From the NCBI GenBank assembly GCA_934182615.1, contig CAKPRO010000002.1:71855-135854 (forward strand): a stretch of DNA of 64,000 bases, read 5' to 3'. Made by a program: the position numbers and the translations under genes. This stretch comes from an uncultured Bacilli bacterium (GTDB taxonomy: Bacteria; Bacillota_I; Bacilli_A; RF39; UBA660). Under the pieces are notes generated by a model. The model saw only the letters and a list, made by a program, of their open reading frames with translations, had not been told where the DNA came from and did no database searches. Below, in pieces: positions 17,660 through 27,892 of the stretch (the stretch's first letter is position 1; every line of letters starts with the position of its first letter).

Positions 17660-17683
17660 ATAATTAATTATATCTTTTTTTTT
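17658..17683 (+). terminator. Terminator after the small membrane protein
   Basis: AGATA (17658-17662) and TATCT (17671-17675) enclose an AT-rich self-complementary centre, followed by a long T tract. Confidence 0.55.
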
Positions 17684-17714
17684 ATTTATGTGATAAAATT
17701 ATTATGGGGATGAT

Positions 17715-19004
17715 ATGATGACTAGTAAAAAAGATAATGATAGTATTAATGATAAAAAAAAGATTAAGATAAAAGAAGTAATAAAAAATAAGAAAATTTT
17801 TGATAGAGAAAAAAATAAAAAAGGGGAAAAAGAATCTTATACGTCAAAAGAAGTTATGATTGTAATGATTTTTTCTATTGGAATAGGGTTTCTTATGTGT
17901 TTTGGATGTATAAGTATTATTACCGGAAAAAATTATTTAGCGGTAACTAAGGATTTAAAGAAGGTAGTTGATACTTATTATGCAATTGTAGATAATTATT
18001 ATGGCAATTTAGATAAAAAAGTGTTAATAGATGGTGCTGTTGAGGGTATGATTTCTTCTGTTGGAGATACTTTTACTAGCTATAGTGATGCTGATACTAC
18101 TGATACTTTTAATGAAACTATTTCTGGTAGCTATGAAGGAATAGGGTGTTCGGTTGCTAGTTTTGAGGATGGAACTATAAAAGTTGTTAGTATATTTGAT
18201 AATTCACCTTCTTCTAAAGCTGGATTGGAAGTTAATGATATAATTACAAAAGTTGATGGCGAAAGTTATGAAGGAAAAAGCAGTGTAGACATTTCTAATT
18301 ATATTAAAAATAGTGGTAAAAATAAAGTGGTATTAACTGTTAAAAGAAATGATGAAGAGAAAGATATTACTATTAATTTAGGTAAAGTTGAAATACCATA
18401 TGTTAGTGGTGAAGTATTTGAAAATAATGATAAGAAGATTGGTTATATTAATATATCTTTATTTTCTAGTAATTCTTATGATCAATTTAAAAATAAACTT
18501 AAAGAAATTGAAACACAAAATATAGATGGACTTATTATTGATGTTAGAAATAATAGTGGTGGATATTTGACTTCAGTTACTGATATTTGCAATTTGTTCT
18601 TAAAAAAGGGTGATATTATTTATCAATTAGAGGATTCAAAAGGTAAAGTTAAAAAGAAAGATACTACTAAAGAAAAACGTAATTATAAAGTTGTTGTTTT
18701 AATTAATGGTGGTAGTGCTTCTGCTAGTGAGATTCTTGCTTCTGCTATTAAAGAAAGTTATGGTGGAGAGGTTGTTGGTACTAATAGTTATGGTAAAGGA
18801 ACTGTACAACAAACTAAAAAACTTTTAGATGGAAGCATGATTAAATATACTACTCAAAAATGGCTTACACCTAATGGTAATTCTATTAATGAAGTTGGAG
18901 TTGTACCAACTAAAGAAGTTGTTCTTGATGATAAATATTTAGAAGAACCAACTAAAGAAAATGATAATCAGTTACAAGAAACTATAAAATTATTTAATGA
19001 ATAG
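17715..19004 (+). CDS. C-terminal processing peptidase, S41 family
   Basis: A 429-residue membrane-anchored serine protease of the CtpA/CtpB class that cleaves extracytoplasmic proteins. It has a basic cytoplasmic head, a membrane helix near 48-72 and a PDZ domain around 135-215 (GCSVASFEDGTIKVVSIFDN ... GLEVNDIITKVDGE). The S41 core has catalytic Ser in NGGSASASEIL near 333 and Lys in SYGKGTVQQ near 358, so it looks active. A GGGGATGAT ribosome site precedes ATG 17715; ATG 17718 is an alternative. It is located among surface-protein genes. Confidence 0.9.
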   Translation: MMTSKKDNDSINDKKKIKIKEVIKNKKIFDREKNKKGEKESYTSKEVMIVMIFSIGIGFLMCFGCISIITGKNYLAVTKDLKKVVDTYYAIVDNYYGNLDKKVLIDGAVEGMISSVGDTFTSYSDADTTDTFNETISGSYEGIGCSVASFEDGTIKVVSIFDNSPSSKAGLEVNDIITKVDGESYEGKSSVDISNYIKNSGKNKVVLTVKRNDEEKDITINLGKVEIPYVSGEVFENNDKKIGYINISLFSSNSYDQFKNKLKEIETQNIDGLIIDVRNNSGGYLTSVTDICNLFLKKGDIIYQLEDSKGKVKKKDTTKEKRNYKVVVLINGGSASASEILASAIKESYGGEVVGTNSYGKGTVQQTKKLLDGSMIKYTTQKWLTPNGNSINEVGVVPTKEVVLDDKYLEEPTKENDNQLQETIKLFNE

Positions 19005-19028
19005 AAGTATTATTACTTCTGTTTTTTT
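19003..19028 (+). terminator. Terminator after the S41 protease gene
   Basis: AGAAGTA-TTAT-TACTTCT followed by GTTTTTTT. The stop codon overlaps its start. Confidence 0.8.
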
Positions 19029-19058
19029 GGTAATTACATATAATTTATTGGTGATAAT

Positions 19059-19484
19059 ATGATTGTTAAATATACTACTAAAGAAAAGGAATTGTTAGCT
19101 CGTTTAATGAGAGCGGAGGCTGTAGGTGAGGGAGATTTAGGGATGCTGATGGTAGGAAATGTTGGCATTAATAGGGTTATTGCAGATTGTCTTACTTTCA
19201 AAGATATTAGATCAATTTCTGATATGGTTTATCAATCACCTGGTGGTTTTTCAGGAACTAGTAGTTCTTTGTTTTATGGTAATCCTACTGCTAAAGAAAG
19301 TGAACTTGCGGAGAGGGTTATAAGAGGAGAATATTATTATCCTGCTACTAATGCCTTATGGTTTTATGCTCCTAAGAGTGGAACAAGTTGTACTGATACT
19401 TGGTGGGAGCAAGATTTTGCTGGTAAATATAAAAATCATTGTTTTTATAAACCTTCTTCAGGAGTATGTAAAGAACTACATTAA
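19059..19484 (+). CDS. SleB-like cell-wall hydrolase (Hydrolase_2 family)
   Basis: A 141-residue protein matching the catalytic domain of SleB/CwlJ-type hydrolases, which cut peptidoglycan in spore germination and elsewhere. The family start LARLMRAEAVGEGD carries the catalytic Glu, and MLMVGNVGINRV, QSPGGFSG and NALWFYAPKSG follow in order. No signal peptide or wall-binding domain precedes it, which resembles CwlJ more than SleB. The stop overlaps the start of the DUF368 gene. Confidence 0.8.
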   Translation: MIVKYTTKEKELLARLMRAEAVGEGDLGMLMVGNVGINRVIADCLTFKDIRSISDMVYQSPGGFSGTSSSLFYGNPTAKESELAERVIRGEYYYPATNALWFYAPKSGTSCTDTWWEQDFAGKYKNHCFYKPSSGVCKELH

Positions 19485-20269
19485 TGATAAATTTTATAAA
19501 GGGATTTATTATAGGTATTGGTAAAATTATTCCTGGTGTAAGTGGAGCTATGCTTGCCACTATTATGGGTGTTTATGATAAAGCTATATTTTATATTTGT
19601 AATTTTAGAGATAATATAAAGATGGCTATTAAGTATTTATTTCCAATAGGAGTTGGTATTGTATTATCAATTATTTTGTTTAGTAAAATTATTAGTTTAT
19701 GTTTGGATAAGTATTATGTTATAACTATGTTTTTCTTTATTGGTCTTATAATAGGAGGATTTCCTTTTATTATTAATAAAGTTGATAAACATGATTATTA
19801 TATTAGTTTTATTAGTTTTGCTATCTTTTTTATTGTAGTTATTTTAAATATTAATAATAATTATGTTATTAAAAATAATTTTATTGATATTATTATCTTT
19901 TTTGTTTCTGGTATATTTGAGGCTATTGGTAGTATTATACCAGGGATAAGTGGTACGGCATTACTTATGTTATTTGGGACTTATGATATTATTATTTATT
20001 CTGTTGGTAATGTTACTAATATTAGAATTATTATACCTTTTGTTATTGGAATTGTAGTAGCGGTTATTTTGCTTGTTAAAATTGTTGATTATTTATTTAG
20101 AAAACATAACAATAAGATGTATGCTTTTATACTAGGAATGTTTATTTCTAGTGTACTTCTTCTTATAATACAGATGTTTAAAAATAAGATATATGTTATT
20201 GATTTGATTATTGGTATGATTTTTATGGTATGTGGGATATTTATTTCTAATATTTTTGAAGAAAAATAA
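19484..20269 (+). CDS. DUF368 membrane protein
   Basis: A polytopic 261-residue protein with about eight hydrophobic segments. Two internal repeats share the glycine-proline signature: KIIPGVSGAMLATIMGVYD near residue 14 and SIIPGISGTALLMLFGTYD near 155. This duplicated motif identifies DUF368; members have been linked to polyprenyl-phosphate translocation. It starts inside the stop of the SleB-like gene (TAATG). Confidence 0.88.
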   Translation: MINFIKGFIIGIGKIIPGVSGAMLATIMGVYDKAIFYICNFRDNIKMAIKYLFPIGVGIVLSIILFSKIISLCLDKYYVITMFFFIGLIIGGFPFIINKVDKHDYYISFISFAIFFIVVILNINNNYVIKNNFIDIIIFFVSGIFEAIGSIIPGISGTALLMLFGTYDIIIYSVGNVTNIRIIIPFVIGIVVAVILLVKIVDYLFRKHNNKMYAFILGMFISSVLLLIIQMFKNKIYVIDLIIGMIFMVCGIFISNIFEEK

Positions 20270-20298
20270 AAAACTCTTGATTATTCAAGAGTTTTAAC
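20264..20298. terminator. Bidirectional terminator
   Basis: An 11-bp stem, AAAACTCTTGA with TCAAGAGTTTT, lies between the DUF368 gene and the convergent tRNAs, with T-rich tails on both strands. Confidence 0.8.
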
Positions 20299-20306
20299 AT
20301 TTAATT

Positions 20307-20383
20307 TGGTGACCAGTATGGAATTCGAATCCATGAATGCTGCCGTGAAAGGGCAGTGTGTTAAGCCACTTCACCAACTGGCC
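20307..20383 (-). tRNA. tRNA-Glu (anticodon TTC)
   Basis: Minus strand: acceptor GGCCAGT pairs with ACTGGTC and CCA is encoded. The anticodon stem CTGCC/GGCAG holds loop CTTTCAC, giving anticodon TTC. It is last in a three-tRNA cluster. Confidence 0.93.
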
Positions 20384-20389
20384 AAAAAA

Positions 20390-20466
<77 letters not shown>

Positions 20467-20538
20467 ATTTTTTCGTTGCTATTACATTATATCATACATA
20501 TAACTAATTGGCAAGTCTTTTTTTAAAAAATATAAAAA

Positions 20539-20614
20539 TGGTGTCCCCTTAGGGATTCGAACCCTAGACCCACTGATTAAGAGTCAGTTGCTCTACCAAC
20601 TGAGCTAAGGAGAC
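20539..20614 (-). tRNA. tRNA-Lys (anticodon CTT)
   Basis: Minus strand: GTCTCCTTAGCTCAGTTGG start, anticodon loop CTCTTAA with CTT, T-arm GGTTCGAATCC, encoded CCA. It is first in the cluster. Confidence 0.93.
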
Positions 20615-20634
20615 ATCTGTCAAATACATTTAAT

Positions 20635-20663
20635 ATTATATTATATTTTTTTGTATTTGTAAA
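20635..20663 (-). promoter_or_regulatory. Promoter of the tRNA-Lys-Ile-Glu cluster
   Basis: Minus strand: TTTACA (20663-20658), a 17-nt spacer and TATAAT (20640-20635), 20 nt before the first tRNA. Confidence 0.7.
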
Positions 20664-20707
20664 CCTCTAAATTGAAAAAAGTTTATTTTTTTTCTATTTT
20701 GTAGTAA

Positions 20708-20736
20708 TTGACTTTTTATACTCATTTTGATATAAT
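20708..20736 (+). promoter_or_regulatory. Promoter of the giant surface-protein operon
   Basis: TTGACT (20708-20713), a 17-nt spacer and extended -10 TGaTATAAT (20731-20736). Confidence 0.75.
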
Positions 20737-20763
20737 TTAATAAGAATAGGTATCGGTGATAAA

Positions 20764-23700
20764 ATGAAAAAAATTGGTGGAAAAAGTTTTTGGATTATTT
20801 TGATTATTAGTGTTATTACATTAATTGCTTTGACTTTGGGAGTTATATTTCTTACTAGAAAATCTAGTAAGGAGTTTTATAGTGCTGGTTATATAATCAG
20901 TAGTAATGCTACTAAAAGTGATAAGCTTTATTTTAATGATAATACCGTATATAAAGAAAATGTATTTGATGAATATGTTTTTAAAAATACTGATAATAAG
21001 GAAGTTAGTACTGATAAAAATAATTTTATTCACTATTTAGATAATTCTTTATCTTTTATGAAGAATGGTGTAATATTGGATTTGGATAATATTAATACTT
21101 CTTTGATACCTTATTATAATATAACAGATGCTTCTATTATCCAATATAACAATGGTGGATATTATATTGAGACTGCTGATAAGACTTTAACATTTGGTAA
21201 CTTTTTAGGTAAAATAACTGATAATAAATATATTGTTGTTGGTAAAGATGTGAAAATTAAATTAGCAGGTAGTAATGAAGAAGTTAGTGGTAATTACTTT
21301 GAAATACTTTTCGTAGAAAATGGTGTTGTTAAAATTGAAAATCAGGAAGGTAGTTATCAAACTGTTAGTGATGGTACTACTGTTTATGTGGGAGATAAAA
21401 TTAAAATTGAACTTGGTGATAAAGATGTACTACTTGATGATGAAAATAAGTTAAATCTTAATGAGATGACTATTGATGGAAATGAAAATATTGATATTGT
21501 TCCTGATAATGGTAAAGTAAAAGATACAAAAGGTAATGGTAATAGTACTAATGGTGAAGATGACAAAGATGGGAATGGTACTAATAATGATGGAAATAAA
21601 GAACCTAATGGTACTGGTAATAATGGCACTGATGGTGACAATACTGGCGGTACAACTGATGGTGATGGTCAAAATGGTACTCAGACTGTTATTAAAAAAG
21701 AAGTTTCAATAGATTTAGTTAGTGCTAAAGCTGATATTAATAGTATTAATGCAAGTTTTCAAGTTATTGATACTAATAATTTTATTAAGGGTAATTTACT
21801 TCTTACATTAGTTAATACTTCAACTGGTGATACTGTATATAAGAAGATACTTGCTAATACTAGTGATATTCAAGATGTTGTTATAAGTTCTTTAGCACCA
21901 GATTCTAATTATGTTATGACTATTAGTGAAGAAAATAATAGTTCTGGAATTCAATATTTTCAAAAAATATTTAGAACAGATAGTTTAGATTTAAGATTAA
22001 TTAGAGAATATGTTACTACTAATTCATTATCTTATTCAATAGATTTTGGAACTACTGATGTTAAGTCTGTTAATATTAGTATATATGATACTGATAATAA
22101 TAAGATTGGTGATTCTAAAGTTGTATATAATAATGATAGTGGAGAAGCTATAACTTTTGATGATTTGAATAAAAATACTTTATATAATATTAAAGTTGAT
22201 TCTGTAATATTTAATAATTTGAATTATTCAAATACATATACAATAACTACTAGTGATACTACATTAAAAGAAAAACCTGTTCTTGGCGATATTTCTGTTA
22301 ATGTAAGTTCTGATGGAAAAGAGTTTACTTTATCAATGAAAGAGCCAAATGATCCTGATAAAAGTATTACAAAATATACTTATGAGATTTATAAGGCTGA
22401 AGATATTACTGAGGATGGTAGTACTTCAATGACTCCAGTTTATTCTTTTGGTTCTGATGAACTTAAAGAACAAAAATTACGACTTGGGGAACATGGTATT
22501 GAGAGTAATGTTGATTATCGTTTTAAGATGGTTGTTCAATATAATGATAATTATAAGTATAATGAAATTGATACAGCGTTTAGTAATTATTTTCAGATTG
22601 TAGGTAAACCAACCGTGGAATTTATACCTGATGAAAGTCTTATTTCATTTAATCAAATTGGTGGTAGTGTTCAAATTAAGGATGAGGGATGTACTATTCC
22701 TAATGAGGGTAGAAAGTGTTTTGATCAAAAGAATAATTTTGTAATAAAATATTATGGCCCTGATAAAATTAAAAAGACTATTGAAAAAGTTACATTTGAT
22801 GAAAATATGACTTATAGTTTAATTTTAGATGGTCTTTCTGAAAATACATTATATAATTTTGAATTATATGCTGATGTTGATATGAAAAATGGTGATGGTA
22901 TTAATAAAGGTGAGTATATTGGTAGTTTTTCTGCTAAAACAACTGGTATTAAAGCTTTGAAGATGCAGAATTGGAAAACTAATGCGTATAGTTTTGATAC
23001 ACCAATTTCAGTTAGTACAGAAATGATTAGTACTGATCCTAGTGATGATTCAGTTGATAAGATAGCTACAATTACATTTAACTTATATAGAGGAGATGTG
23101 AAGAATGGTATATCAACAGAACCAATAGGAACATTTAATGTTACTGATGGTATTAAGGATAAGTATTATAATAAAGAGTTTGATTTGACTTCAAATATGT
23201 TTGGTATTGAAAATCTTGATGCACTTAGAGAATTATCTGGTGGTAAATTAAATAGATATTATACTATTGAGATTACTGATGCCTTTGATGAATCTAGAAC
23301 TAATGAGTTTAATATTATGGATAATATGTATGTAGTTGAAACTCCTTCAATACTTTTACTTGAAGATGAGGTTGCTACTCCTAAGATATTGGTAGATGAA
23401 ATTACGAATGTTCAGACTAAATCTAATGAATATAAAGATGAGTATAATGTTACTTATGATCCTATGCTTGATGATACTACTATTAGAGGATATAAAGTAA
23501 CTGCTGTATTTGATAAACAAAAGATAGGTACTTATTTCCAAGGTGATAATCCGGTTAGAGCTATTAAGTTTTATGTTTATAATAATTCTAATAATTTAAT
23601 TGAAGAAAGAGAAATTTCAGTTATTGATAGTGATGTTAGTGAGACTTATTTCTTTTTGGGTAATGGTACTGATTTCTCTGTTGTTGATAAAGATATGAGA

Positions 23701-26448
23701 AGAGGTAATACTTATACTTTTTCATATGATTTGCAGCTTGATACTGATAATGATGGAGCGGCTGATAATACTTTTCCGTCTAATAAGCCTAAGAGTGAGA
23801 AGTTCTCTTCGTTGAAAAAGGATCCTGAATTTAAGTTGTTTATTGATAATAGTACTAAAAATACAATTACTTATAAATATAAGATTAGTGATTATGATAA
23901 TGCTTTATTAAAAACTGGAGATAAATATTTATTACTTTATACTATTGGTGAAGATAAAACGGAATATGAAGTTCCTATTGTTAAAAGTGATGAGTATAAT
24001 GAATTTACAGTATCTAATTTGAATAATAATGATATTTATGATATTATTTATCAAAAGGTTAGTGTCAAAGATAAAGATGGTGCTAATAAAGTTAGTCTTG
24101 GAAAATATTATTTTGATGGCTATTATGATGGTAATGATTTTAATATGGGATATAAGCTTGAATATGGTAATTTTGATAATAGATTAAAACTAATTGTAAA
24201 TGATAATGATTTTTTGAATAGGGTTTCTGCTTTTCTTGTTACTTTAACAGCAGGTGATCAAAAATATCAAAAAGTTGTTTCTGATTTTAAGGCTGATGAT
24301 ATTAAGAATTGTGATGATAGAAAGTGTATTATATTTGATTATGCTGATATTTCTAATTTTAAAGGTAAAGATATTAAAGTTGATGTTGTAGCATTTTTTG
24401 ATACTGGATATATTGGTTTTAGTCAAAAATCTTTATTAGGAGATTATTTTAAGAATATTGGGTTTGTTGATAGTGATAATGCTAATAAGGTTGGTTTTGT
24501 ATATCAAAATACTAGTATTTTAACTCCTGGGCAATATGTATACTTCTTGAATAATACTTCTAATGCTTTTGTTAATGCTAATAAACCAATGGGAATTTTA
24601 GGATTTGAGTTTGGTTTGAGTAATGCTAATGGAGTACCTTCTAAACTTACTACAGTAAATTTAGTTGATATTAAGAATAATAAATTTGTTTCTTATGGTG
24701 ATATTATTAAAAAGGGTACTGATGTTTCACAAATTCAAAATGGCGTTTATGAAAGAAGTGATAAGAATACTATTAATCCTAAAGTATTAGATAAGATTAA
24801 TATTCAGACTGATGATAATTCGTTTAAGTTTACTAGTATTACTCCAAAAGTTAGTTCTAAAGCTAGTGGATTAATTAATGGAGCAAAAATTAATGTTGAT
24901 TTGTCTGTGGATACTGATACATTAGAATCTGATTTTATAAAGACTGATGGTAAATATAAGTTTTATATTGATGTTTATAAAAAGAATGTTTGCGCTGAGG
25001 AAGATGAAGATTGTGTAGAAGAGTTAACTCTTGTTAAAACTATAGATACTGATTATGATAATTTGGGTGAGGTTATTTTTGAAGGATTAGATCCTGATAC
25101 TATTTATTATTATAAAATATCTGCGGATATGAATAAAAATGGTAGTAAAGTAAAAACACCATTATTTGATTACAATAGAGCGGGTTATGTTGAATATATT
25201 AATAGTTTTAAAACACTTAGTAAAGATGATATATTTAGTTCTTTGAGTTATGATTATTCTTCAAATATTACAGAAGATATTTATAATAACAGAATACTTA
25301 GTGTTAATACTAGATTGAAAACTGATGTTAATATGAATATTAAGTTTCAAATATTTGATATTAATGATGAACTTAAATACGAGAAAGTTGTTTCTAGAAT
25401 TGATGATGATAAGAAAGATTGTAATACAGTAGATTGTTCAAATCAGATTTATACCAGAAAAATAGGAGAGTATAATAGTGATATTAGAGCTAATTATAGT
25501 GTTGATATTACTGGTGATAATTTTGTTTTTGGAAATAATTATTATACTATTAAGATTTATGCTGTTACAACTGACCTTGGTAAAGAGTTAGAATTATATA
25601 ATGCTGCTATGACGGGAGATACGGTTTTACATACGGGATTACATGAATTATGGAATCCAGAAATATTGGTTAGTCAGAATGCAATAATGACTAGTGATGG
25701 TTCTGGTTATAAACATAGTATCGAGTATACTGTTACGGTTACTGATAGAGATAAGGTTATAAATGATGGTATATATGAAATTGAACTTCAGGATTCAGCT
25801 TACAATAATGTTTGTCCTGGGCATGAAGATGATTGTAAGGTTATTGTTGATATGAATAAGACACCTTCTTGTAAATTTGCTAATGGTAAAGGTTGTACTG
25901 TAGTAAGTAAAGATGCTGATAAACAGGTTATTAAGGTTACTTTTGATAATTTGAAGGCTGATACTAATTATGTTATATATGCTTATGCTAATACACATCG
26001 TAATAATGTTTCTTTAGAAGAAAAGGATGCTTTGGTATATGCTAGAACTAAACAATATACTAAGAGTGATTTAGGATTTTCATTAGGATCTGTTACACCA
26101 ACAGCGATTACTAAGAATAAAGTTTTACTTACTTTTGTTGGAGCGGCTAATTTAACTAATTCTTTGAAGGGATTAGAATATAGCGTTAACGTTACTGGAG
26201 GAGAAAAGATAGCATCTGGTAAGTTTGGTAAAGTTAATGCTTCTGATTCTGATAATATAGTATTTAAATTAGATAAAGATGGATATCCTTATTTGGAAAT
26301 ACCTATATCTGATGGTAAAATACTTGGTGTTAATAATACTATTAATATTACTTATTATTATGCCGATAAGGATACTGGGGAACTAAAAATACTTAAATTG
26401 TCTAATAAGACGGTATTTGATTATGACTTCAAAAATGAAAATAAATAG
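20764..26448 (+). CDS. Giant membrane-anchored surface protein with FN3-like modules (1,894 aa)
   Basis: An N-terminal membrane anchor (about residues 9-30) is followed by a unique domain to about 250. A disordered Gly/Asn/Asp/Thr linker (about 255-310) leads into a long row of beta-sandwich-like modules with recurring SLAPDSNYVMTI / LSENTLYNFELYADV / LDPDTIYYYKISADM motifs typical of fibronectin-III-like domains. Several modules carry two Cys 6-11 residues apart, probably disulfide-pinned loops. There is no LPxTG motif, so anchoring is by the N-terminus. It is first gene of an operon with two shorter relatives. Adhesion or matrix function is inferred. Confidence 0.75.
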   Translation: MKKIGGKSFWIILIISVITLIALTLGVIFLTRKSSKEFYSAGYIISSNATKSDKLYFNDNTVYKENVFDEYVFKNTDNKEVSTDKNNFIHYLDNSLSFMKNGVILDLDNINTSLIPYYNITDASIIQYNNGGYYIETADKTLTFGNFLGKITDNKYIVVGKDVKIKLAGSNEEVSGNYFEILFVENGVVKIENQEGSYQTVSDGTTVYVGDKIKIELGDKDVLLDDENKLNLNEMTIDGNENIDIVPDNGKVKDTKGNGNSTNGEDDKDGNGTNNDGNKEPNGTGNNGTDGDNTGGTTDGDGQNGTQTVIKKEVSIDLVSAKADINSINASFQVIDTNNFIKGNLLLTLVNTSTGDTVYKKILANTSDIQDVVISSLAPDSNYVMTISEENNSSGIQYFQKIFRTDSLDLRLIREYVTTNSLSYSIDFGTTDVKSVNISIYDTDNNKIGDSKVVYNNDSGEAITFDDLNKNTLYNIKVDSVIFNNLNYSNTYTITTSDTTLKEKPVLGDISVNVSSDGKEFTLSMKEPNDPDKSITKYTYEIYKAEDITEDGSTSMTPVYSFGSDELKEQKLRLGEHGIESNVDYRFKMVVQYNDNYKYNEIDTAFSNYFQIVGKPTVEFIPDESLISFNQIGGSVQIKDEGCTIPNEGRKCFDQKNNFVIKYYGPDKIKKTIEKVTFDENMTYSLILDGLSENTLYNFELYADVDMKNGDGINKGEYIGSFSAKTTGIKALKMQNWKTNAYSFDTPISVSTEMISTDPSDDSVDKIATITFNLYRGDVKNGISTEPIGTFNVTDGIKDKYYNKEFDLTSNMFGIENLDALRELSGGKLNRYYTIEITDAFDESRTNEFNIMDNMYVVETPSILLLEDEVATPKILVDEITNVQTKSNEYKDEYNVTYDPMLDDTTIRGYKVTAVFDKQKIGTYFQGDNPVRAIKFYVYNNSNNLIEEREISVIDSDVSETYFFLGNGTDFSVVDKDMRRGNTYTFSYDLQLDTDNDGAADNTFPSNKPKSEKFSSLKKDPEFKLFIDNSTKNTITYKYKISDYDNALLKTGDKYLLLYTIGEDKTEYEVPIVKSDEYNEFTVSNLNNNDIYDIIYQKVSVKDKDGANKVSLGKYYFDGYYDGNDFNMGYKLEYGNFDNRLKLIVNDNDFLNRVSAFLVTLTAGDQKYQKVVSDFKADDIKNCDDRKCIIFDYADISNFKGKDIKVDVVAFFDTGYIGFSQKSLLGDYFKNIGFVDSDNANKVGFVYQNTSILTPGQYVYFLNNTSNAFVNANKPMGILGFEFGLSNANGVPSKLTTVNLVDIKNNKFVSYGDIIKKGTDVSQIQNGVYERSDKNTINPKVLDKINIQTDDNSFKFTSITPKVSSKASGLINGAKINVDLSVDTDTLESDFIKTDGKYKFYIDVYKKNVCAEEDEDCVEELTLVKTIDTDYDNLGEVIFEGLDPDTIYYYKISADMNKNGSKVKTPLFDYNRAGYVEYINSFKTLSKDDIFSSLSYDYSSNITEDIYNNRILSVNTRLKTDVNMNIKFQIFDINDELKYEKVVSRIDDDKKDCNTVDCSNQIYTRKIGEYNSDIRANYSVDITGDNFVFGNNYYTIKIYAVTTDLGKELELYNAAMTGDTVLHTGLHELWNPEILVSQNAIMTSDGSGYKHSIEYTVTVTDRDKVINDGIYEIELQDSAYNNVCPGHEDDCKVIVDMNKTPSCKFANGKGCTVVSKDADKQVIKVTFDNLKADTNYVIYAYANTHRNNVSLEEKDALVYARTKQYTKSDLGFSLGSVTPTAITKNKVLLTFVGAANLTNSLKGLEYSVNVTGGEKIASGKFGKVNASDSDNIVFKLDKDGYPYLEIPISDGKILGVNNTINITYYYADKDTGELKILKLSNKTVFDYDFKNENK

Positions 26449-26465
26449 GAAGGGATGTAAATAAT

Positions 26466-27881
26466 ATGAGAAAATATGATATAAAGAATAAGAGAAACAT
26501 TGGAATAATTATAGGGATTTCTGTTATAATTATAATCATGTTTTCTCTAGTTATTAAATTCTTTTTAGATAGTGACAGAAGTGAGTATACTATTGGTAGT
26601 GGAACTTTGTTATTTGATAAAGATAAATCAATTGTAAAAGTTGATGGAGAAGGTATTGTAAAGAAAAAGTGGAATAATGAATACTATCTTTATTATAATA
26701 AAAAAAATGTAGAACTTGGTAATACTGCTGTTGGTTATAATGAAACTACAGGAGAAATTACTTTGTATGGTAAGTATTATGAAATTGGTGTTGGTGATAA
26801 TATTGATATAGTAGATGGAGAGACTGTTATTAAGAGTTCGGCTTTAACTAAGTTTTATAAATTAGCGGATAGGAAATATTTGATTATTGATAAGGATATT
26901 AAGACTGCTGATGGGCTTTTATCTACTACTGACTTTTTGATGGTTGATTTAGATAAAATTGGTAATGCTACATTGGTTAATCATAAGGTTAATTTGAAGG
27001 CTTTTTCTGCTACTACAATTGTTACTTCTAATTATACTTTTGATATTGCTAATGAAATTCTTACTTTTGGTAGTAATAAAATTGATTGTAAGAAGATTAT
27101 TGGTTCTTCTAATAATTATACTAAGGATGATTTGATTCCTGATGATAATGTTGATAATGGTGGTAATTCAGATGGCGTTACTAATATAACAGATAATAGT
27201 GGTACTGATGGAAATACTAAGACGGATGGTACTAATGGAGGTAATTCTGGAAATAATGGTGGTAATTCAGATGGTAGTGGACAAAATAATACTGTTATTG
27301 AAGAAATTAAAAAGGCTACTAAACGTACTTCTGTTGTTTCAGTGACTAGTACTACTAGTAAGATTACTGTTGATTATGTTGTGTATGATCCTTATAATGA
27401 ATATACTTCTGTGTATATGGAGGTTAATGGAAGTGATTCTGATAAGATAGATACTATATATTTAAATAAAAACGATACTAGATATGAATTTACTAATGTA
27501 TTTCCTAATTCTTCTTATAAATTAACATTTAAGTATTCTTATGTAGATGATGATGGTAATATGCATACTGAGGTTTTTGATAATGTTAGTATTACTACTA
27601 AGAGGCCTAATGTTAATATTAAAGTTACTAGTGTAAGTTTTGGTAATATTAATTATTTGATTACTAATGATAATACTTATGATATTAGTAGTGGTACTTT
27701 GAAAGTATTAGTTAATGGTACTGAGACATATAATGATGTAATTAGTATTGATGGTAATACTACTGGTAGGGTTTATGTAAATGCTGTTAGTGGTGATATG
27801 ATAGAAGTTATACTTACTGATATAAAGGCTGATGGTAGAGTTATTAAGGATGTTAAGTCTAGTTATAAATTTGTTTACTAG
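26466..27881 (+). CDS. Membrane-anchored surface protein related to the 1,894-aa protein
   Basis: The 471-residue protein has the same plan in miniature: membrane helix near 15-37, unique domain (about 45-210), a Gly/Asn/Asp/Thr/Ser-rich linker (about 225-280), then one or two FN3-like modules (SVVSVTSTTSKITVDYVVYD ... TNVFPNSSYKLTFKYSYV). It begins 17 nt after the preceding stop with AGGAAGGGATG. The shared anchor-domain-linker-FN3 order suggests a duplicated family in one operon. Confidence 0.7.
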   Translation: MRKYDIKNKRNIGIIIGISVIIIIMFSLVIKFFLDSDRSEYTIGSGTLLFDKDKSIVKVDGEGIVKKKWNNEYYLYYNKKNVELGNTAVGYNETTGEITLYGKYYEIGVGDNIDIVDGETVIKSSALTKFYKLADRKYLIIDKDIKTADGLLSTTDFLMVDLDKIGNATLVNHKVNLKAFSATTIVTSNYTFDIANEILTFGSNKIDCKKIIGSSNNYTKDDLIPDDNVDNGGNSDGVTNITDNSGTDGNTKTDGTNGGNSGNNGGNSDGSGQNNTVIEEIKKATKRTSVVSVTSTTSKITVDYVVYDPYNEYTSVYMEVNGSDSDKIDTIYLNKNDTRYEFTNVFPNSSYKLTFKYSYVDDDGNMHTEVFDNVSITTKRPNVNIKVTSVSFGNINYLITNDNTYDISSGTLKVLVNGTETYNDVISIDGNTTGRVYVNAVSGDMIEVILTDIKADGRVIKDVKSSYKFVY

Positions 27882-27892
27882 GAGGTATTGTT

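Noticed and set aside
20617..20622. TTGACA on the minus strand directly before tRNA-Lys as its -35
   Set aside because: It is only 3-8 nt from the tRNA 5' end; a properly spaced TTTACA/TATAAT pair lies further upstream.
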